64,000 nucleotides of DNA from Bordetella parapertussis (GTDB taxonomy: Bacteria; Pseudomonadota; Gammaproteobacteria; Burkholderiales; SG8-41): contig CAMATZ010000012.1 in the NCBI GenBank assembly GCA_945861275.1, forward strand, positions 51,976-115,975. Direction: 5' to 3'. Under the pieces are notes generated by a model. That model was not told where the DNA came from, searched no databases, and worked only from the letters and a program-made list of their open reading frames with translations. Positions 35,284 to 46,180 of the stretch are shown piece after piece. Numbering within the stretch: position 1 is the stretch's first letter; every line of letters starts with the position of its first letter. The translations under genes were made by a program, and so were the position numbers.

Positions 35284-35511
35284 TCAGTGCTTGGGAAAGT
35301 CGTTGAATATGTCCTTGTTGCGTGCTTCCCAGTCTTTGACCTGCTTTTCGGCGTCATCCTGGGCAATGCCATAGGACTCCTGTATCTTGCCGACCAGTTG
35401 TTCGCGTTTGCCGGCGATCTTGTCAAGATAATCATCGGTCAGCTTGCCCCATTGCTCCTGCACTTTGCCCTTGGCTTGTTTCCAGTTGCCTTCAATACGG
35501 TCCCAGTTCAT
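35284..35511 (-). CDS. CsbD-like stress protein (paralogue 2)
   Basis: A 75-residue CsbD protein with the full signature MNWDRIEGNWKQAKGKVQEQ followed by WGKLTDD. ATG 35511 has GAGGAG upstream; frames extending to 35691 are not supported. QESYGIAQDDAEKQVKDWEA is the C-terminal helical part. An operator-like motif lies 171 bp upstream. Confidence 0.93.
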   Translation of the reverse strand: MNWDRIEGNWKQAKGKVQEQWGKLTDDYLDKIAGKREQLVGKIQESYGIAQDDAEKQVKDWEARNKDIFNDFPKH

Positions 35512-35682
35512 GTTCGTCTCCTCGGTTAGTTCACTACAGGCGCCGGTTGCATGTTCAACGGCACTGAAAGAAGTCACTGTTATGCTCGTGACCGACAGCA
35601 TCAGATGTGGAAGTTCTCTGCGAAAAACCCGCCGATTCCCCTCCAGCACTCTGCGTAGATTACGACCTGTCCTGATTGACCG

Positions 35683-35702
35683 TCTGTGCACTAACGTACA
35701 TA
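35683..35702. promoter_or_regulatory. shared 20-bp operator-like motif, copy c
   Basis: TCTGTGCACTAACGTACATA, 171 bp upstream of the second CsbD-like gene and 67 bp after the end of the large glucan synthase gene. Confidence 0.5.
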
Positions 35703-35769
35703 CGCCAAACGGTTGCAGTCAAAGGGATAAGGAAGTAATCGGGCCGAGGCGTTCCGGCATTGGCATGCT

Positions 35770-38700
35770 TCAGCTTTGGGTCCGTTGAATGCTGACCTCG
35801 ACCGCATGGTCCAAATGATCATCAACCAGAGGAATGGCCCCATCTCGCTGTAGTACGCCGTCAACCGTTACGCGTGTCTTGCTGTTTGCCGCCTGTGCTT
35901 GAATAACGGTGATGTGGTAGGCCGTTTCCCGGTAGCGGTAGTGCAGCTTGAACGATTCCCAGCCCACTGGGAGGCAGGGCGCAAAGCGCAGCTTGTCCAC
36001 TTCCAGCTTCAATCCCAGCAGCGATTCCACGATAAGCCGGTACATCCAGCCGGCGGAACCGGTATACCAGGTCCAGCCGCCGCGGCCGGTGTGTGGCGCG
36101 ACGGCATAGATGTCGGCTGCGACGACGTAAGGCTCTACTTTGTAAGTGGCTGTTGCCGCTGCGGTATTGGCGTGGTTTACCGGGTTGATCAGATCGAATA
36201 GCGCCCATGCGCGCTTGCTGTCGCCGAGAGCGGCAAAGGCCATGACGTTCCAGATGGCCGCATGCGTGTACTGGCCGCCATTTTCGCGCACGCCGGGAAC
36301 ATAACCCTTTATGTAGCCGGGATTCAATGCCGATTTGTCGAACGGCGGGTCGAGTAATTGAATGAGCCCGTTCGCGCGCCGCACGAGGCGGTGCTCTACT
36401 GCCGCCATTGCCATGCGCGAGCGCCGCGCATCGCCCGCGCCGGACAGCACGGCCCAGCTTTGTGCGATGGCATCAATCTGGCATTCGGCATTGGCCGCAG
36501 ATCCCAGAGGCGTACCGTCATCAAAATAGGCGCGGCGGTACCACTCACCATCCCAGCCGTTGCGCTCGAGATTCTGACGCAGTTGTGCAGCTTCTCGCTG
36601 ACAGCGCTCGGCGAATTTTGTGTCACCCCGCATGCGCGCAATGGCGGTGAATTGCATCAGCACTTCGTATAAGAAAAAACCGAGCCAAACGCTTTCGCCT
36701 TTGCCCTGGGCGCCCACCAGATTCATCCCATCATTCCAGTCGCCGGAACCCATCAGCGGCAGGCCGTGTTCGCCGAAACGCAGCCCGTGCAGAATTGCAC
36801 GCGTCGCGTGCTCATACAGACTGGCAGATTCATCCGAGCGCCCGGGCAAGTCGTAATAGGCGTCTTCTTCCGGGTTCACCGGCCGGCCATTGAGGAAGAG
36901 TATCGATTCATCCAGCACGCCGGTGTCGCCGCTGCTCAACACATAGCGGCAAATCGCCAGCGGCAGCCATAGATAATCGTCTGAACAGTGCGTGCGCACA
37001 CCGCGATCCGACGTGGGATGCCACCAATGCTGCACATCGCCTTCTCGAAACTGGTGGGCTGCACTGCGCAGCAGGTGCTCGCGCACGAGCTTGGGCTGGG
37101 TGTGGATAAGCGCCATCACGTCCTGCAATTGATCGCGAAAACCGAATGCGCCGCCGGATTGATAGTACCCGCTACGCCCCCATAGGCGGCATGCCAGCGT
37201 TTGATATAAAAGCCACCCGTTGGCCAGTACATTGAGAGACTGATCGGGTGTTTCAACCTGTACAGCGCCTAGCGTATGCTGCCAGTATTGCCGTACTTTT
37301 TCCAGCGCGTCGTGCGCTGCCGCCGAGCCTCGGTAGCGCTGCACCAGATTGCGCACATCATTGAGCGTGCGTCCGGCGCCGAGCTGGAAAACAATCTCGC
37401 GCTCTTCTCCATCGGCCAACTCAATTGCAACCTGTAGGGCCGCGCAAGGATCCAATGCGGCGCCCGCCTTGTTGGAAAGCAGCGAGCGGGTCATGGCTGC
37501 CGGATTCCTGAGCGTGCCGTTGCGCCCGACGAATTCAGCGCGGTCGCCGCTGAAGGTCCGGCTGGTATCGTCAACGTCAAAGAACGCAATGCGCTCGGCG
37601 AATTCGGTGTTGTAGGCGTTGCGTGCATGGAATGCGCCGCTGCGAGGATCAATTTCAGTGATCACGTGCATCGCCGATTTCGATCGCAGATCGCCCAGCA
37701 CCCACTCCACGTAGCCGGTTGCGCTGAGCCGCCGTGCGCGGCCTGAGTCGTTACGCACTTTAAGCACCGAGAACTTGAGCGCAGCGTCGAGGGCAACGTA
37801 AACCGTGAGTTCCGAGTGGATGCCGTCTTCGGTGTGTTCAAAGCTGCTGTAGCCGAAGCCGTGCCGGGTGACGTAGGGTGTAGCGCCGCGGCTGGGCAAC
37901 GGCGTCGGTGACCAGAAATGCCCGCTCGCTTCGTCGCGGATATAAAAAGCTTCACCGCCCGCATCGCTCACCGGATCATTGCTCCAAGGGGTCAGGCGGA
38001 ACTCATGCGCATTCTCGCTCCAGGTGTAGGCCATGCCGTTTTCGGAAATGACGGTTCCAAATTGCGCATTTGCCAGCACGTTTACCCAAGGTGCCGGCGT
38101 CACCTGCCCGGGCGTGGTTGTAATCACGTACTCGCGCCCGTCGGCGGCGAAGCCACCGAGCCCGTTATGGAAGAGCAGATCACCGGCAACAGTCGGAGCC
38201 GTCGCCGGGAGGTCTGCGCGATGGGAGCGCGTGGGCTTGAAGCGCGGTAAATTAAGATGCGGTGCGCGCACTTCCATCAGACCGCGCCGATTGATTTGCT
38301 CTCCCAGCGTTCCGCGCCTGTCACTGATGATGGCGCGCGCGACCGCTTGCACCAGAATGCGATCTTCATCCGATATCTGTTCTGCCCGCCGCACGAAAAT
38401 TCCACCGGGTTTATCCAACACATGTCCTTCGACGCCGGCGGCAATCAGCCCCATGATTTGCTCTTGCAGTAGTTGGCGGTATCCGGCGCGATCTTCATTC
38501 CAGATCACCAGGTCCACCGTAAGCCCTTTCAGGCGCCAGTAAGCATGGGCTTTTACCAGTTGGCGTACCAGATCGATATTCGCCAGGTCACCAATCTGCA
38601 GCAGCACAATAGGCAAATCGCCCGAAATCGCATAGCCCCATAAGCTGGATTGTCCGCGACGATTTTTGACGAGAACGCCCGCATCGGCACGCAAACTGGC

Positions 38701-41700
38701 GTTGGCGTAGAGAATGGCGCCGGCAAGACGTCCATAAAGTTGTGCGTCTGCCTCGTTGGCATTGATCTGCCGTAGCACCACGTGGCTGTGGGTCCACGCC
38801 AACTCGAAAACGCGATCCGCAAGATGCCGATCCTGGTATTTGCCGGCCAAGTCCAGGCTGGCGTCGCGCGTGGCGCCGATGCCCGTGACCATGTCCAGGG
38901 TTACCGATTGATTGGCGTCCAGTGTAAGTCGATAGCGGATTGCGGTGATCGGATCCAGCACCGAGCCTGCGCTGCCCGAAAGCGCCGCAGCACCGTCCAT
39001 CGACTGTGGCGCGGCAACCGTGCGCCCGCGGCCGATGAAGCGCGCGCGGTCTGTTTCGTAAGATAATTCCCCGGCCAGCGCCCCGCGCACGGCCAGCAAG
39101 TGAAACATCCACAGCGCCGGCTCGCCCAGCGAGCGCGGCCGGCGCGTGCAGAGGATGGTGTGCCGCTCAGCGATAATTTCGGTTTCTACAAACAGATTGG
39201 TGAACGCAGGATGCAATGCGTCCGCAGCCGCTACGGCGAGCACCACTTCAGCGTAACTCGTAACCTCAATCGTGCGCCGACTATCCGCGCGGTTTGTGAT
39301 ATGCACCCGGCGCAGTTCGATGTCATCTTCAGGCGAAACAACAATCTCCGTATGCGTATCGTAATCGAGGTCGCGGCGGCGAAATTCTGCCCGCCCTTCC
39401 GTGAAAATGGCTTGGTAAGTTTCTGCCCGCTTGAGCGTCGGCTGATGGGTATTCGACCAGAACGCGCCGCTGCTCAGGTCGCGGATGTAACAGAACGTAC
39501 CCCAGTTGTCACAGGTCGTGTCTTCGCGCCAGCGGGTAACCGCGAGGTCTTTCCAGCGGCTGTAGCCGCCGCCCGCGTTGGTGACCATCACGTGGTATCT
39601 GCCGTTCGAGAGTAATTGCACCTCGGGTGCCGGCGTGTTGGCGCTGTTGATGACGCGCATCGGCATCCCGGGTTCGTCGGCTGTCGCGCGATTGGAGGAG
39701 AATTCGGCGGCATGCAACTGATGTGATCCCGTTTTAGGTACCCGCTCCTGTAGCAACAGTGTGGTCGCCTGGAACATCGGTTCCGACTCGAAGCGCCTTT
39801 GCATCGGACGGTTCAGGATGTGATAAGCCAGTGATAAAAGAATCATCCCCTGATGATGCGCCATGAACGAGCGGATCACGGCGCGTGATTGCCCACGCGG
39901 CAGGCGCGAAACCGTATGGTCGGCCGCTTCATAAAAGCCGAATTTTCCGGTCAAGCCTTCCGCAGCGAGCCGCTGCAGATTCATGCACGCGTGTTCTGGC
40001 GCAATCATCAGCGCGAGCGCAGAAGCGTACGGTGCAATCACCAGATCCTCCGCCAACCCGCGCTTAAGCCCCAGGCCCGGCACGCCAAAATCACGATACT
40101 GATAGTTGAGCGCGGAATCGAATGCGTTGTAGCCGCATTCCGAAATGCCCCACGCAACACCCCGCTGGAAGCCGTACACAATTTGTCGTTCCACAGCCGC
40201 TTGATAGGTGCAGTCGAGCAGCGTGTTTTTGTAGGTGGGCATTACCAGCAGTGGCATCAAGTACTCAAACATCGAACCGCTCCACGACATGAGTGTCGGC
40301 TTTCCGCCCGTGGTGGTGAGCTGGCGGCCCAGGGCAAACCAGCTTTCCTGTGGCAGTTGTCCTTGCGCAATCGCCACAAAGCTGCACAGCCTTGCTTCGG
40401 AAGCAAGAAGATCGTAGTAACTCGCGTCGCGCCGGTGCTCGCCTACGTTGTAGCCGATAGCGAGCAAATGACGGGTCTTGTCGTACAGAAAGTCATATTC
40501 CATTACAGCCAGTTCGCTCGCTAGACGGGCAAGACGTTCGATCGCTGCAATCTGCTCCTCGGCGTGGCGCTGTGCTGTGGCCAGCTGCTGTTGCAGTGTA
40601 TCCAGCCATTGGCGCTCCTCTGGCGTTGCGTCAGAGGTGCGCAGTTGCTGAATCGCCGCCGGCCACTGTAAGTGGTGTGCGGTTAGTTCGTGCAATGTAA
40701 TATTATTGTTTAGTTTCAATAAGTTACGTAACCTGTCCGATGCGGTTGGGAGCGTTAGCCAAGGCGCGAGGAAGGTCAGCTCATCGAGAGCGCGCCGGCA
40801 TTGCTGGGTGAGCGCCTGCGCCCACCACTGCGTGTGTCTTTGCGGCCCACTTACGGGTCCAAGGTCGTGGGCGGTAGCCATACTGGCGGCTAGCGCTGCC
40901 GCAGACGTCGCCAGCCGGCCCAGCCAGGCGTGTGCCGCATCGAGCGTGACCGGCCGTGAATCGCAGACAGACGCTGTATCGTTTTGCAGTTGATCGAGTG
41001 CTGCCCGCGCGGCGGGTTGCAGCTCTGTCGCAGTGTCGACCAGCACACGCAGCGAGTCGCATACGCCGTCAAATATTTGCGGTCCCATAATCGGGTGATC
41101 GGGAAGCGAGAGCAGGCCCGCCCGCAATGTCAGTAAATGGCCTGCTAGGTTGCCGCTGTCGACCGACGAGATGTAGAACGGGGGTAGCGGCTGCAAAGAC
41201 TGCGTGTCGTACCAGTTGTAGAAGTGACCGCGGTGGCGTTTCAGGGTTGCCATCGTTTGCAGCGCATTGGCGGTGCGCTCGATGAGTTGTCCGGCTGCAA
41301 TGTAGCCGAAGTCGTATGCGGACAGATTGGCGAGCAGTGCGAGCCCCATATTGGTCGGTGACGTGCGATGCGCGACCACCGCAACGGGATCCTCCTGATA
41401 GTTATCCGGTGGCAGCCAGTTATCTTTCTCGCCGACGAAACTCTCGAAAAACGCCCAGGTTTTGCGCGAAATCTGCCGTAGAAAAATAATCTGGTCATCT
41501 GTCAGTGGCGGCGCCAGGCGGTCAAGGGGGCGGCTGATCCACCAGGTTATGGCGGGCGCGGCAATCCATAACAACAAAATCGGTCCCGCGATGGCCAGCG
41601 TGGCCGGTGCGACCGAGGATGAGGCCATTAGATAAGTTGCCGCTGCAATGGCGATAGCGGGTGCTATCCACATCGATTGGTAGCTTGCGCGCAGGCTGGT

Positions 41701-44586
41701 GCGGGCATCGCATGGTGAAGCGCTTGATGGTGTCCATTCCATCAGCCGTTTTTTTGTCACCAGTATTCGCCAGTTGGTACGCAGGATCGCGTCGATACTG
41801 AAGTACGCTTCATAGGGGAGGCAGGCCAGCGTAAACACTGCCTGCGCGAAGTGCCCGCCAGCGGCATGGAATGCCGCAGAAAAATGTTGACCGGGCGGCA
41901 CGTCATCCGCCTTGCGCAGCAGGTCAAGCATCGACGCAATCAGGGGCGGTATCAGGATGATGCCCAGTACTGTCAGGCTCCAAAACCCGGGCGCTGACAG
42001 GCACGTCCAGCCCAGCAACAATAGCAGGGTCAATCCCGCAGCGGCCAGACTGCGCCGCAGGTTATCGAGAATTTTCCATTGGGACAAAGGCGACAATGGA
42101 TTTCTGCGATCGCCGGCGCCACTGCCCGCGCCGTTGCCAGGGACCCGCGACAGGCACCACGATGCAATCTGCCAATCGCCGCGTATCCAGCGGTGACGCC
42201 GGCTGACATCCGCATCGTAGCGCGACGGATATTCCTCGTACAAGTGCACGTCGCTCAGCAGCGCGCCCCGTGCATAACAGCCTTCCAGCAAGTCGTGACT
42301 GAGGATACGGTTTTCCGGGAAGCGCCCTTTGAGCGCACACTCGAATGTGTCAACCTCGTAGATTCCCTTGCCGATGAACGAGCCTTCACCAAACAGGTCC
42401 TGGTAAACATCGGAAACGGCGCGCGTATACGGGTCGATGCCCGGCTCGCTTCCAAACAGCCGCGCATAGCGTGAGCGGTTAGCGCCCGGCAGGCTTACCG
42501 CCATGCGCGGCTGCAGGATGGCATAGCCCTCGGTCACCCGCTGCAGGGTCTGGTCGTAGTACGCACGATTCAAGGGGTGCGCCATCGCGCCTACAAACTG
42601 ACGCGCCGCATCCCGCGGCAGCTGTGTATCCGTGTCCAGGGTGATGACGTACTTGACGCCGGATAACCGGTGCGTGGTGCCGGCGATCAACGAGAAATGT
42701 TCTTTTCCGCTACCGCGCAGCAGCGCATTCAATTGCGCCAGCTTCCCGCGTTTACGCTCGTAACCCATCCACAATCCCTCCGCGCTATTCCACCGTCGCG
42801 GGCGATGAAACAGAAAGAAAGGGTCGCCGTTTCCACTCTGTTCATTGCGGTATTTTTCGTTTAATGCGTCGATCTGGTTCCGCGCCAGCAACAACAGCAT
42901 TTCGTCGTCCAGCAGCGTTTCCACGGCTGCGTCCCGAAAATCCGTCAACAGGCCGAAGTACAGATTGGCGTCCCGGTTTGCCAGGAACCGCACCTCAAGC
43001 GCCTCGATCAAATCCTCGATGCTTTGAGCGCTTGTGAGCAGGGTTGGCACCACCACCAGCGTGCGGCAATCCGCCGCAATTCCCCTGGAAAAATCCAGTC
43101 GCGGTAACGGCCGCGGCGCCGCCAGCAAAGCGGTCCCCCAGTTGACCAGCGCAATGGCCAGATGGCCGCTGCAAAAAAAGACCAGCATCGCCAGCAGTGC
43201 AAGCGCCCAGCCGCCCAGCTCACCGGTATCTGCGCTTGCCAGTAAGCCAGCGCTGAAGACAACCGTCAGCAGCCCGCTGCTACCCAGATAGAGGAGCAAA
43301 GGAAACCGGCGGCACGCGCGCTGCATCGTCTCAGGGATCGAAAAACGCATTCCGGTCGCGCGTTCGAGCTGTGGCAGACCCTTATCGACCAGGTAGTAGC
43401 CCACGTGCGATGCACGAGCATCATTAGCGTTACCGTCCCTGGATTTCGCGCTGGCCGTGCCTTCCTGTGCCAGCTCAATCGCCTTGTGCGCGACCTCACC
43501 CTCGGATAGACGGCTCACTTTCGCAATCTTCTCGACCGCGTGGCGGTAGCGGTCACGTGTGGCGAAATCCATCAACGCGTAAACGCCGCCGGGATCGTCC
43601 CGCAACTTTTGCTCGACGCCGCTCATCGTTTCGACGAACGTGGGCCAGTCCATGGCGCCCAGAAAGCGCAGACTGCCGATGCTGTTGCTGATAGAAACCT
43701 GGCCGGAGGCCTGCTTTTGCGTCTCCGACTGCACCAACTGGTCGATCGTCAGGCCGGATTCGGAGAGCCGCTGTTCAATCCAGGTCAGGGGCAATGCCAA
43801 CGCAGCGCTCTGACCCTGCAGGCGTCGCGCGAGCTCCGCGACAAACGAACTGGCCATCGGTGGATGTGATCGCGCCATGTCCGCAACCACCAGAATCAGG
43901 CTCTTCGGATCCTTCTCGGCGACCTCCATCATCTGATCCGCCCAGGCATCGGCGCGGTCGCGGTCCAGGGTGCTGGCGGCCACTCGTGCGCCGACACGGC
44001 GCAGATTCTCGACAAGCGCAAGGCGCAGCATGATTGGAATCGCCCACAACTCGCCTAACTTGAGCGCTGTAATCGTCTGGTAGGCCGCTACAAAGCGGCT
44101 GAGATTTTCCGCATCCACGCGGCCGTCGCCATGCGAAATCGCCTCCAACGCGATGTCATACGCGCGCGGCAATCCAGCCGATGGGCCTTGAGCCAGACGC
44201 GGCAACTCCCGGCTGTAACCCGCGGGGAAATGCCGTTTCGCCGTGCGTATCTGCTCTTCGATCAGATAAAAATTATCGAGCAGCCATTCGCCGGCTGGCG
44301 AAATCCGGCGGTTGGCCTTGACCGCCGCCGTCAGCAGGTTGCAGGCTTCCAGCAGCACATGCTCGTTTTCCGCCAGGCGCGCGAGGAGTTTATCGGGCGC
44401 GTGCCGCGAGCGCAATCGGTGCAGGCCCGCCAGCGTCTTGCCATGCCGTTCCATTTGCTCGGCACTAAACAGTTCGGCTCGCAGCGGAGGCTCGTCGCCG
44501 GTGTCATGACGCGCTGGATGTTTGCCGAGAATGCGCGCTGCCAGGTGGCGCAGGGCGCCGCGAATAGTGTCACCGCTCAATTTCAA
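35770..44586 (-). CDS. ndvB: cyclic beta-1,2-glucan synthase-like giant protein (NdvB family)
   Basis: A 2938-residue inner-membrane protein. An N-terminal helical region precedes the GT84 glycosyltransferase part (VVVPTLLTSAQSIEDLIEAL, LDTDTQLPRDAARQ, HDLLEG, RHRWIRGDWQ) and several membrane segments (about residues 410-470 and 840-1010). A glycoamylase-like domain follows (AYDFGYIAAGQLIERT). Two carbohydrate-binding/GH94 phosphorylase-type halves end in GSGDWNDGMNLVG. NdvB proteins start, elongate, trim and cyclise beta-1,2-glucans for the periplasm, where they serve osmoadaptation. Start TTG 44586 is supported by GAAGGAAG 8 bp upstream. No ndvA-like exporter is adjacent. Confidence 0.93.
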   Translation of the reverse strand: MKLSGDTIRGALRHLAARILGKHPARHDTGDEPPLRAELFSAEQMERHGKTLAGLHRLRSRHAPDKLLARLAENEHVLLEACNLLTAAVKANRRISPAGEWLLDNFYLIEEQIRTAKRHFPAGYSRELPRLAQGPSAGLPRAYDIALEAISHGDGRVDAENLSRFVAAYQTITALKLGELWAIPIMLRLALVENLRRVGARVAASTLDRDRADAWADQMMEVAEKDPKSLILVVADMARSHPPMASSFVAELARRLQGQSAALALPLTWIEQRLSESGLTIDQLVQSETQKQASGQVSISNSIGSLRFLGAMDWPTFVETMSGVEQKLRDDPGGVYALMDFATRDRYRHAVEKIAKVSRLSEGEVAHKAIELAQEGTASAKSRDGNANDARASHVGYYLVDKGLPQLERATGMRFSIPETMQRACRRFPLLLYLGSSGLLTVVFSAGLLASADTGELGGWALALLAMLVFFCSGHLAIALVNWGTALLAAPRPLPRLDFSRGIAADCRTLVVVPTLLTSAQSIEDLIEALEVRFLANRDANLYFGLLTDFRDAAVETLLDDEMLLLLARNQIDALNEKYRNEQSGNGDPFFLFHRPRRWNSAEGLWMGYERKRGKLAQLNALLRGSGKEHFSLIAGTTHRLSGVKYVITLDTDTQLPRDAARQFVGAMAHPLNRAYYDQTLQRVTEGYAILQPRMAVSLPGANRSRYARLFGSEPGIDPYTRAVSDVYQDLFGEGSFIGKGIYEVDTFECALKGRFPENRILSHDLLEGCYARGALLSDVHLYEEYPSRYDADVSRRHRWIRGDWQIASWCLSRVPGNGAGSGAGDRRNPLSPLSQWKILDNLRRSLAAAGLTLLLLLGWTCLSAPGFWSLTVLGIILIPPLIASMLDLLRKADDVPPGQHFSAAFHAAGGHFAQAVFTLACLPYEAYFSIDAILRTNWRILVTKKRLMEWTPSSASPCDARTSLRASYQSMWIAPAIAIAAATYLMASSSVAPATLAIAGPILLLWIAAPAITWWISRPLDRLAPPLTDDQIIFLRQISRKTWAFFESFVGEKDNWLPPDNYQEDPVAVVAHRTSPTNMGLALLANLSAYDFGYIAAGQLIERTANALQTMATLKRHRGHFYNWYDTQSLQPLPPFYISSVDSGNLAGHLLTLRAGLLSLPDHPIMGPQIFDGVCDSLRVLVDTATELQPAARAALDQLQNDTASVCDSRPVTLDAAHAWLGRLATSAAALAASMATAHDLGPVSGPQRHTQWWAQALTQQCRRALDELTFLAPWLTLPTASDRLRNLLKLNNNITLHELTAHHLQWPAAIQQLRTSDATPEERQWLDTLQQQLATAQRHAEEQIAAIERLARLASELAVMEYDFLYDKTRHLLAIGYNVGEHRRDASYYDLLASEARLCSFVAIAQGQLPQESWFALGRQLTTTGGKPTLMSWSGSMFEYLMPLLVMPTYKNTLLDCTYQAAVERQIVYGFQRGVAWGISECGYNAFDSALNYQYRDFGVPGLGLKRGLAEDLVIAPYASALALMIAPEHACMNLQRLAAEGLTGKFGFYEAADHTVSRLPRGQSRAVIRSFMAHHQGMILLSLAYHILNRPMQRRFESEPMFQATTLLLQERVPKTGSHQLHAAEFSSNRATADEPGMPMRVINSANTPAPEVQLLSNGRYHVMVTNAGGGYSRWKDLAVTRWREDTTCDNWGTFCYIRDLSSGAFWSNTHQPTLKRAETYQAIFTEGRAEFRRRDLDYDTHTEIVVSPEDDIELRRVHITNRADSRRTIEVTSYAEVVLAVAAADALHPAFTNLFVETEIIAERHTILCTRRPRSLGEPALWMFHLLAVRGALAGELSYETDRARFIGRGRTVAAPQSMDGAAALSGSAGSVLDPITAIRYRLTLDANQSVTLDMVTGIGATRDASLDLAGKYQDRHLADRVFELAWTHSHVVLRQINANEADAQLYGRLAGAILYANASLRADAGVLVKNRRGQSSLWGYAISGDLPIVLLQIGDLANIDLVRQLVKAHAYWRLKGLTVDLVIWNEDRAGYRQLLQEQIMGLIAAGVEGHVLDKPGGIFVRRAEQISDEDRILVQAVARAIISDRRGTLGEQINRRGLMEVRAPHLNLPRFKPTRSHRADLPATAPTVAGDLLFHNGLGGFAADGREYVITTTPGQVTPAPWVNVLANAQFGTVISENGMAYTWSENAHEFRLTPWSNDPVSDAGGEAFYIRDEASGHFWSPTPLPSRGATPYVTRHGFGYSSFEHTEDGIHSELTVYVALDAALKFSVLKVRNDSGRARRLSATGYVEWVLGDLRSKSAMHVITEIDPRSGAFHARNAYNTEFAERIAFFDVDDTSRTFSGDRAEFVGRNGTLRNPAAMTRSLLSNKAGAALDPCAALQVAIELADGEEREIVFQLGAGRTLNDVRNLVQRYRGSAAAHDALEKVRQYWQHTLGAVQVETPDQSLNVLANGWLLYQTLACRLWGRSGYYQSGGAFGFRDQLQDVMALIHTQPKLVREHLLRSAAHQFREGDVQHWWHPTSDRGVRTHCSDDYLWLPLAICRYVLSSGDTGVLDESILFLNGRPVNPEEDAYYDLPGRSDESASLYEHATRAILHGLRFGEHGLPLMGSGDWNDGMNLVGAQGKGESVWLGFFLYEVLMQFTAIARMRGDTKFAERCQREAAQLRQNLERNGWDGEWYRRAYFDDGTPLGSAANAECQIDAIAQSWAVLSGAGDARRSRMAMAAVEHRLVRRANGLIQLLDPPFDKSALNPGYIKGYVPGVRENGGQYTHAAIWNVMAFAALGDSKRAWALFDLINPVNHANTAAATATYKVEPYVVAADIYAVAPHTGRGGWTWYTGSAGWMYRLIVESLLGLKLEVDKLRFAPCLPVGWESFKLHYRYRETAYHITVIQAQAANSKTRVTVDGVLQRDGAIPLVDDHLDHAVEVSIQRTQS

Positions 44587-44771
44587 TTTTCAGACTTCCT
44601 TCTGCGACATGACCTTGCCGCGCCTTGCTTCAGATCACCCTAAACGCGATGCATCGCCCCGCGTTCGCCGCACACCGTCCTGTAGCTGTGCCTTGATGCC
44701 ATCGAACGCCGTAACCGGATGGATTCGTACCACCGATTTTTCATGCATGTTGACAGTATTAACCCCGTTCT

Positions 44772-44791
44772 TACGTGCGCCAGCGCACAGA
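44772..44791. promoter_or_regulatory. shared 20-bp operator-like motif, copy h
   Basis: TACGTGCGCCAGCGCACAGA, with an intact right half, 70 bp before the BON lipoprotein gene. Confidence 0.55.
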
Positions 44792-44861
44792 GATGTAGCG
44801 CCAGATGGCGGAAGGTTGCGTCCATGGTCACGAACCCTTAACCGCAAATGGAGAAATTCTT

Positions 44862-45440
44862 ATGAAATCCCAGCTTACATCAGTTGTTTTGTATACAGCA
44901 ATTGCAAGCGCAACGGTGATCTTCGTCGCGGGTTGCAACAAACCGCCGGAAACAGTCGGCGCGCGGCCACCGAGCACGTCGGTGGGGACTGAAATTGACG
45001 ACAGCGTGATTACCGCGCGGGTTAAATCCGCATTGCTTGAGGATCCGGGCATTAAAAGTTTTGATTTCAAGGTCGAAACCCGCAAAGGCGAGGTCCAGTT
45101 GAGCGGCTTTGTGGATAACCTGATGCAGGTGGATCGCGCGATCGCGGTGGCGCGCGCAGTGGAAGGCGTCAAAGGCATAGACAATAAAGTGAGCATGAAA
45201 GGCGCGGTGACGACAATAGGCAACAAGGTTGATGATGGCGTTACGACGACCCTGGTCAAGACCGCGTTGCTTAACGATGCAAGCGTCAAGAGTTTCGACA
45301 TCGCGGTGGTGACGCGCAGAGGCGAAGTCCAGCTCAGCGGATTCGTCGACAATCAGAGTCAGGTCGACCGCGCCGTCGAAGTGGCCCGCGGCGTCGAAGG
45401 TGTGCGCATTGTGGGTAATGAAATGAGCATCAAGAAGTAA
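44862..45440 (+). CDS. lipoprotein with two BON domains
   Basis: A 192-residue protein from ATG 44862 with GGAGAAA 8 bp upstream. The lipobox is VIFVAGC-NK. Two BON repeats (about residues 45-115 and 120-190) are near copies: SVITARVKSALLEDPGIKSF / GVTTTLVKTALLNDASVKSF, and GEVQLSGFVDNLMQVDRAI / GEVQLSGFVDNQSQVDRAV. The halves arose by duplication. Related to the OsmY-like gene at 34642, but lipid-anchored. The csbD-like gene follows after 61 bp. Confidence 0.93.
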   Translation: MKSQLTSVVLYTAIASATVIFVAGCNKPPETVGARPPSTSVGTEIDDSVITARVKSALLEDPGIKSFDFKVETRKGEVQLSGFVDNLMQVDRAIAVARAVEGVKGIDNKVSMKGAVTTIGNKVDDGVTTTLVKTALLNDASVKSFDIAVVTRRGEVQLSGFVDNQSQVDRAVEVARGVEGVRIVGNEMSIKK

Positions 45441-45501
45441 GGCGGTATTGCCGGCACATTGACTTGGGTTTTCTACTGCTGATAAATCGAAAGGAAATAA
45501 A

Positions 45502-45690
45502 ATGAACTGGGATAACATCGGAGACAACTGGATGAAGCTCAAAGGTAACGTCAATGAGCAATGGGACGATCTTACCGAGGATCAACTCACCAGCCGTATC
45601 CAGGAATCGTACGGCACCACGGAATACGAAGCAGTGCATGAGCTCACAGACTGGCAGCAACGCCTGAGCGAGATTAATCGCGCTGCATGA
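45502..45690 (+). CDS. CsbD-like stress protein (paralogue 3, short)
   Basis: A 62-residue CsbD protein. It begins MNWDNIGDNWMKLKGNVNEQ and then WDDLTEDQL, but lacks about 10 residues of the usual KIAGKREQLVGK turn, going straight to TSRIQESYGTTEYEA. AAGGAAA lies upstream. Probably transcribed with the BON lipoprotein gene. Confidence 0.88.
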   Translation: MNWDNIGDNWMKLKGNVNEQWDDLTEDQLTSRIQESYGTTEYEAVHELTDWQQRLSEINRAA

Positions 45691-45742
45691 CGCCAGCTTT
45701 TTTTGGCATGCCGGTGGTTGTAAATTTGACGAAGGTATTCCC

Positions 45743-46180
45743 ATGCCAGTGAGTGCAGATGAAGTCACGCCGAAAACCGGTGCGGCTGATGGCGCTGGCG
45801 AAACGCAGGCTGGCACTGACGGTAAAATGGAATTTCAGCGTCAAAAAACACCGCTCAAAACGGGTGCGTTGCAAGACGCCATTTTCAATAGCGCCAACTT
45901 CTCCAGCATCGCCACGGATGAGAAAGGCGTAATTCAGATCTTCAACGTCGGCGCGGAACGTATGCTCGGCTACACGGCCGCCGAGGTGATGAACAAGATC
46001 ACGCCGGCTGACATTTCCGATCCGCAGGAGGTGATCGCGCGCGCCAAAGCGCTGAGCGCCGAGTTGTCAACGCCGATCACGCCGGGCTTTGAGGCCTTGG
46101 TGTTCAAGGCCTCACGCGGCATCGAGGATATCTACGAGCTGACCTACATCCGCAAGGACGGCAGCCGCTTTCCCGCCCTT
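45743..46180 (+). pseudogene. PAS-domain signalling protein, N-terminal fragment (plus strand)
   Basis: The frame starts MPVSADEVTPKTGAADGAGE and contains a PAS domain: ALQDAIFNSANFSSIATDEK, IFNVGAERMLGYTAAEVMN, and the PAC-like YIRKDGSRFPALV. After about 46180 the reading frame runs into the antisense of another copy of the same N-terminus and ends at 46360. Kinase or output domains are missing. It is one half of a rearranged pair. Confidence 0.7.
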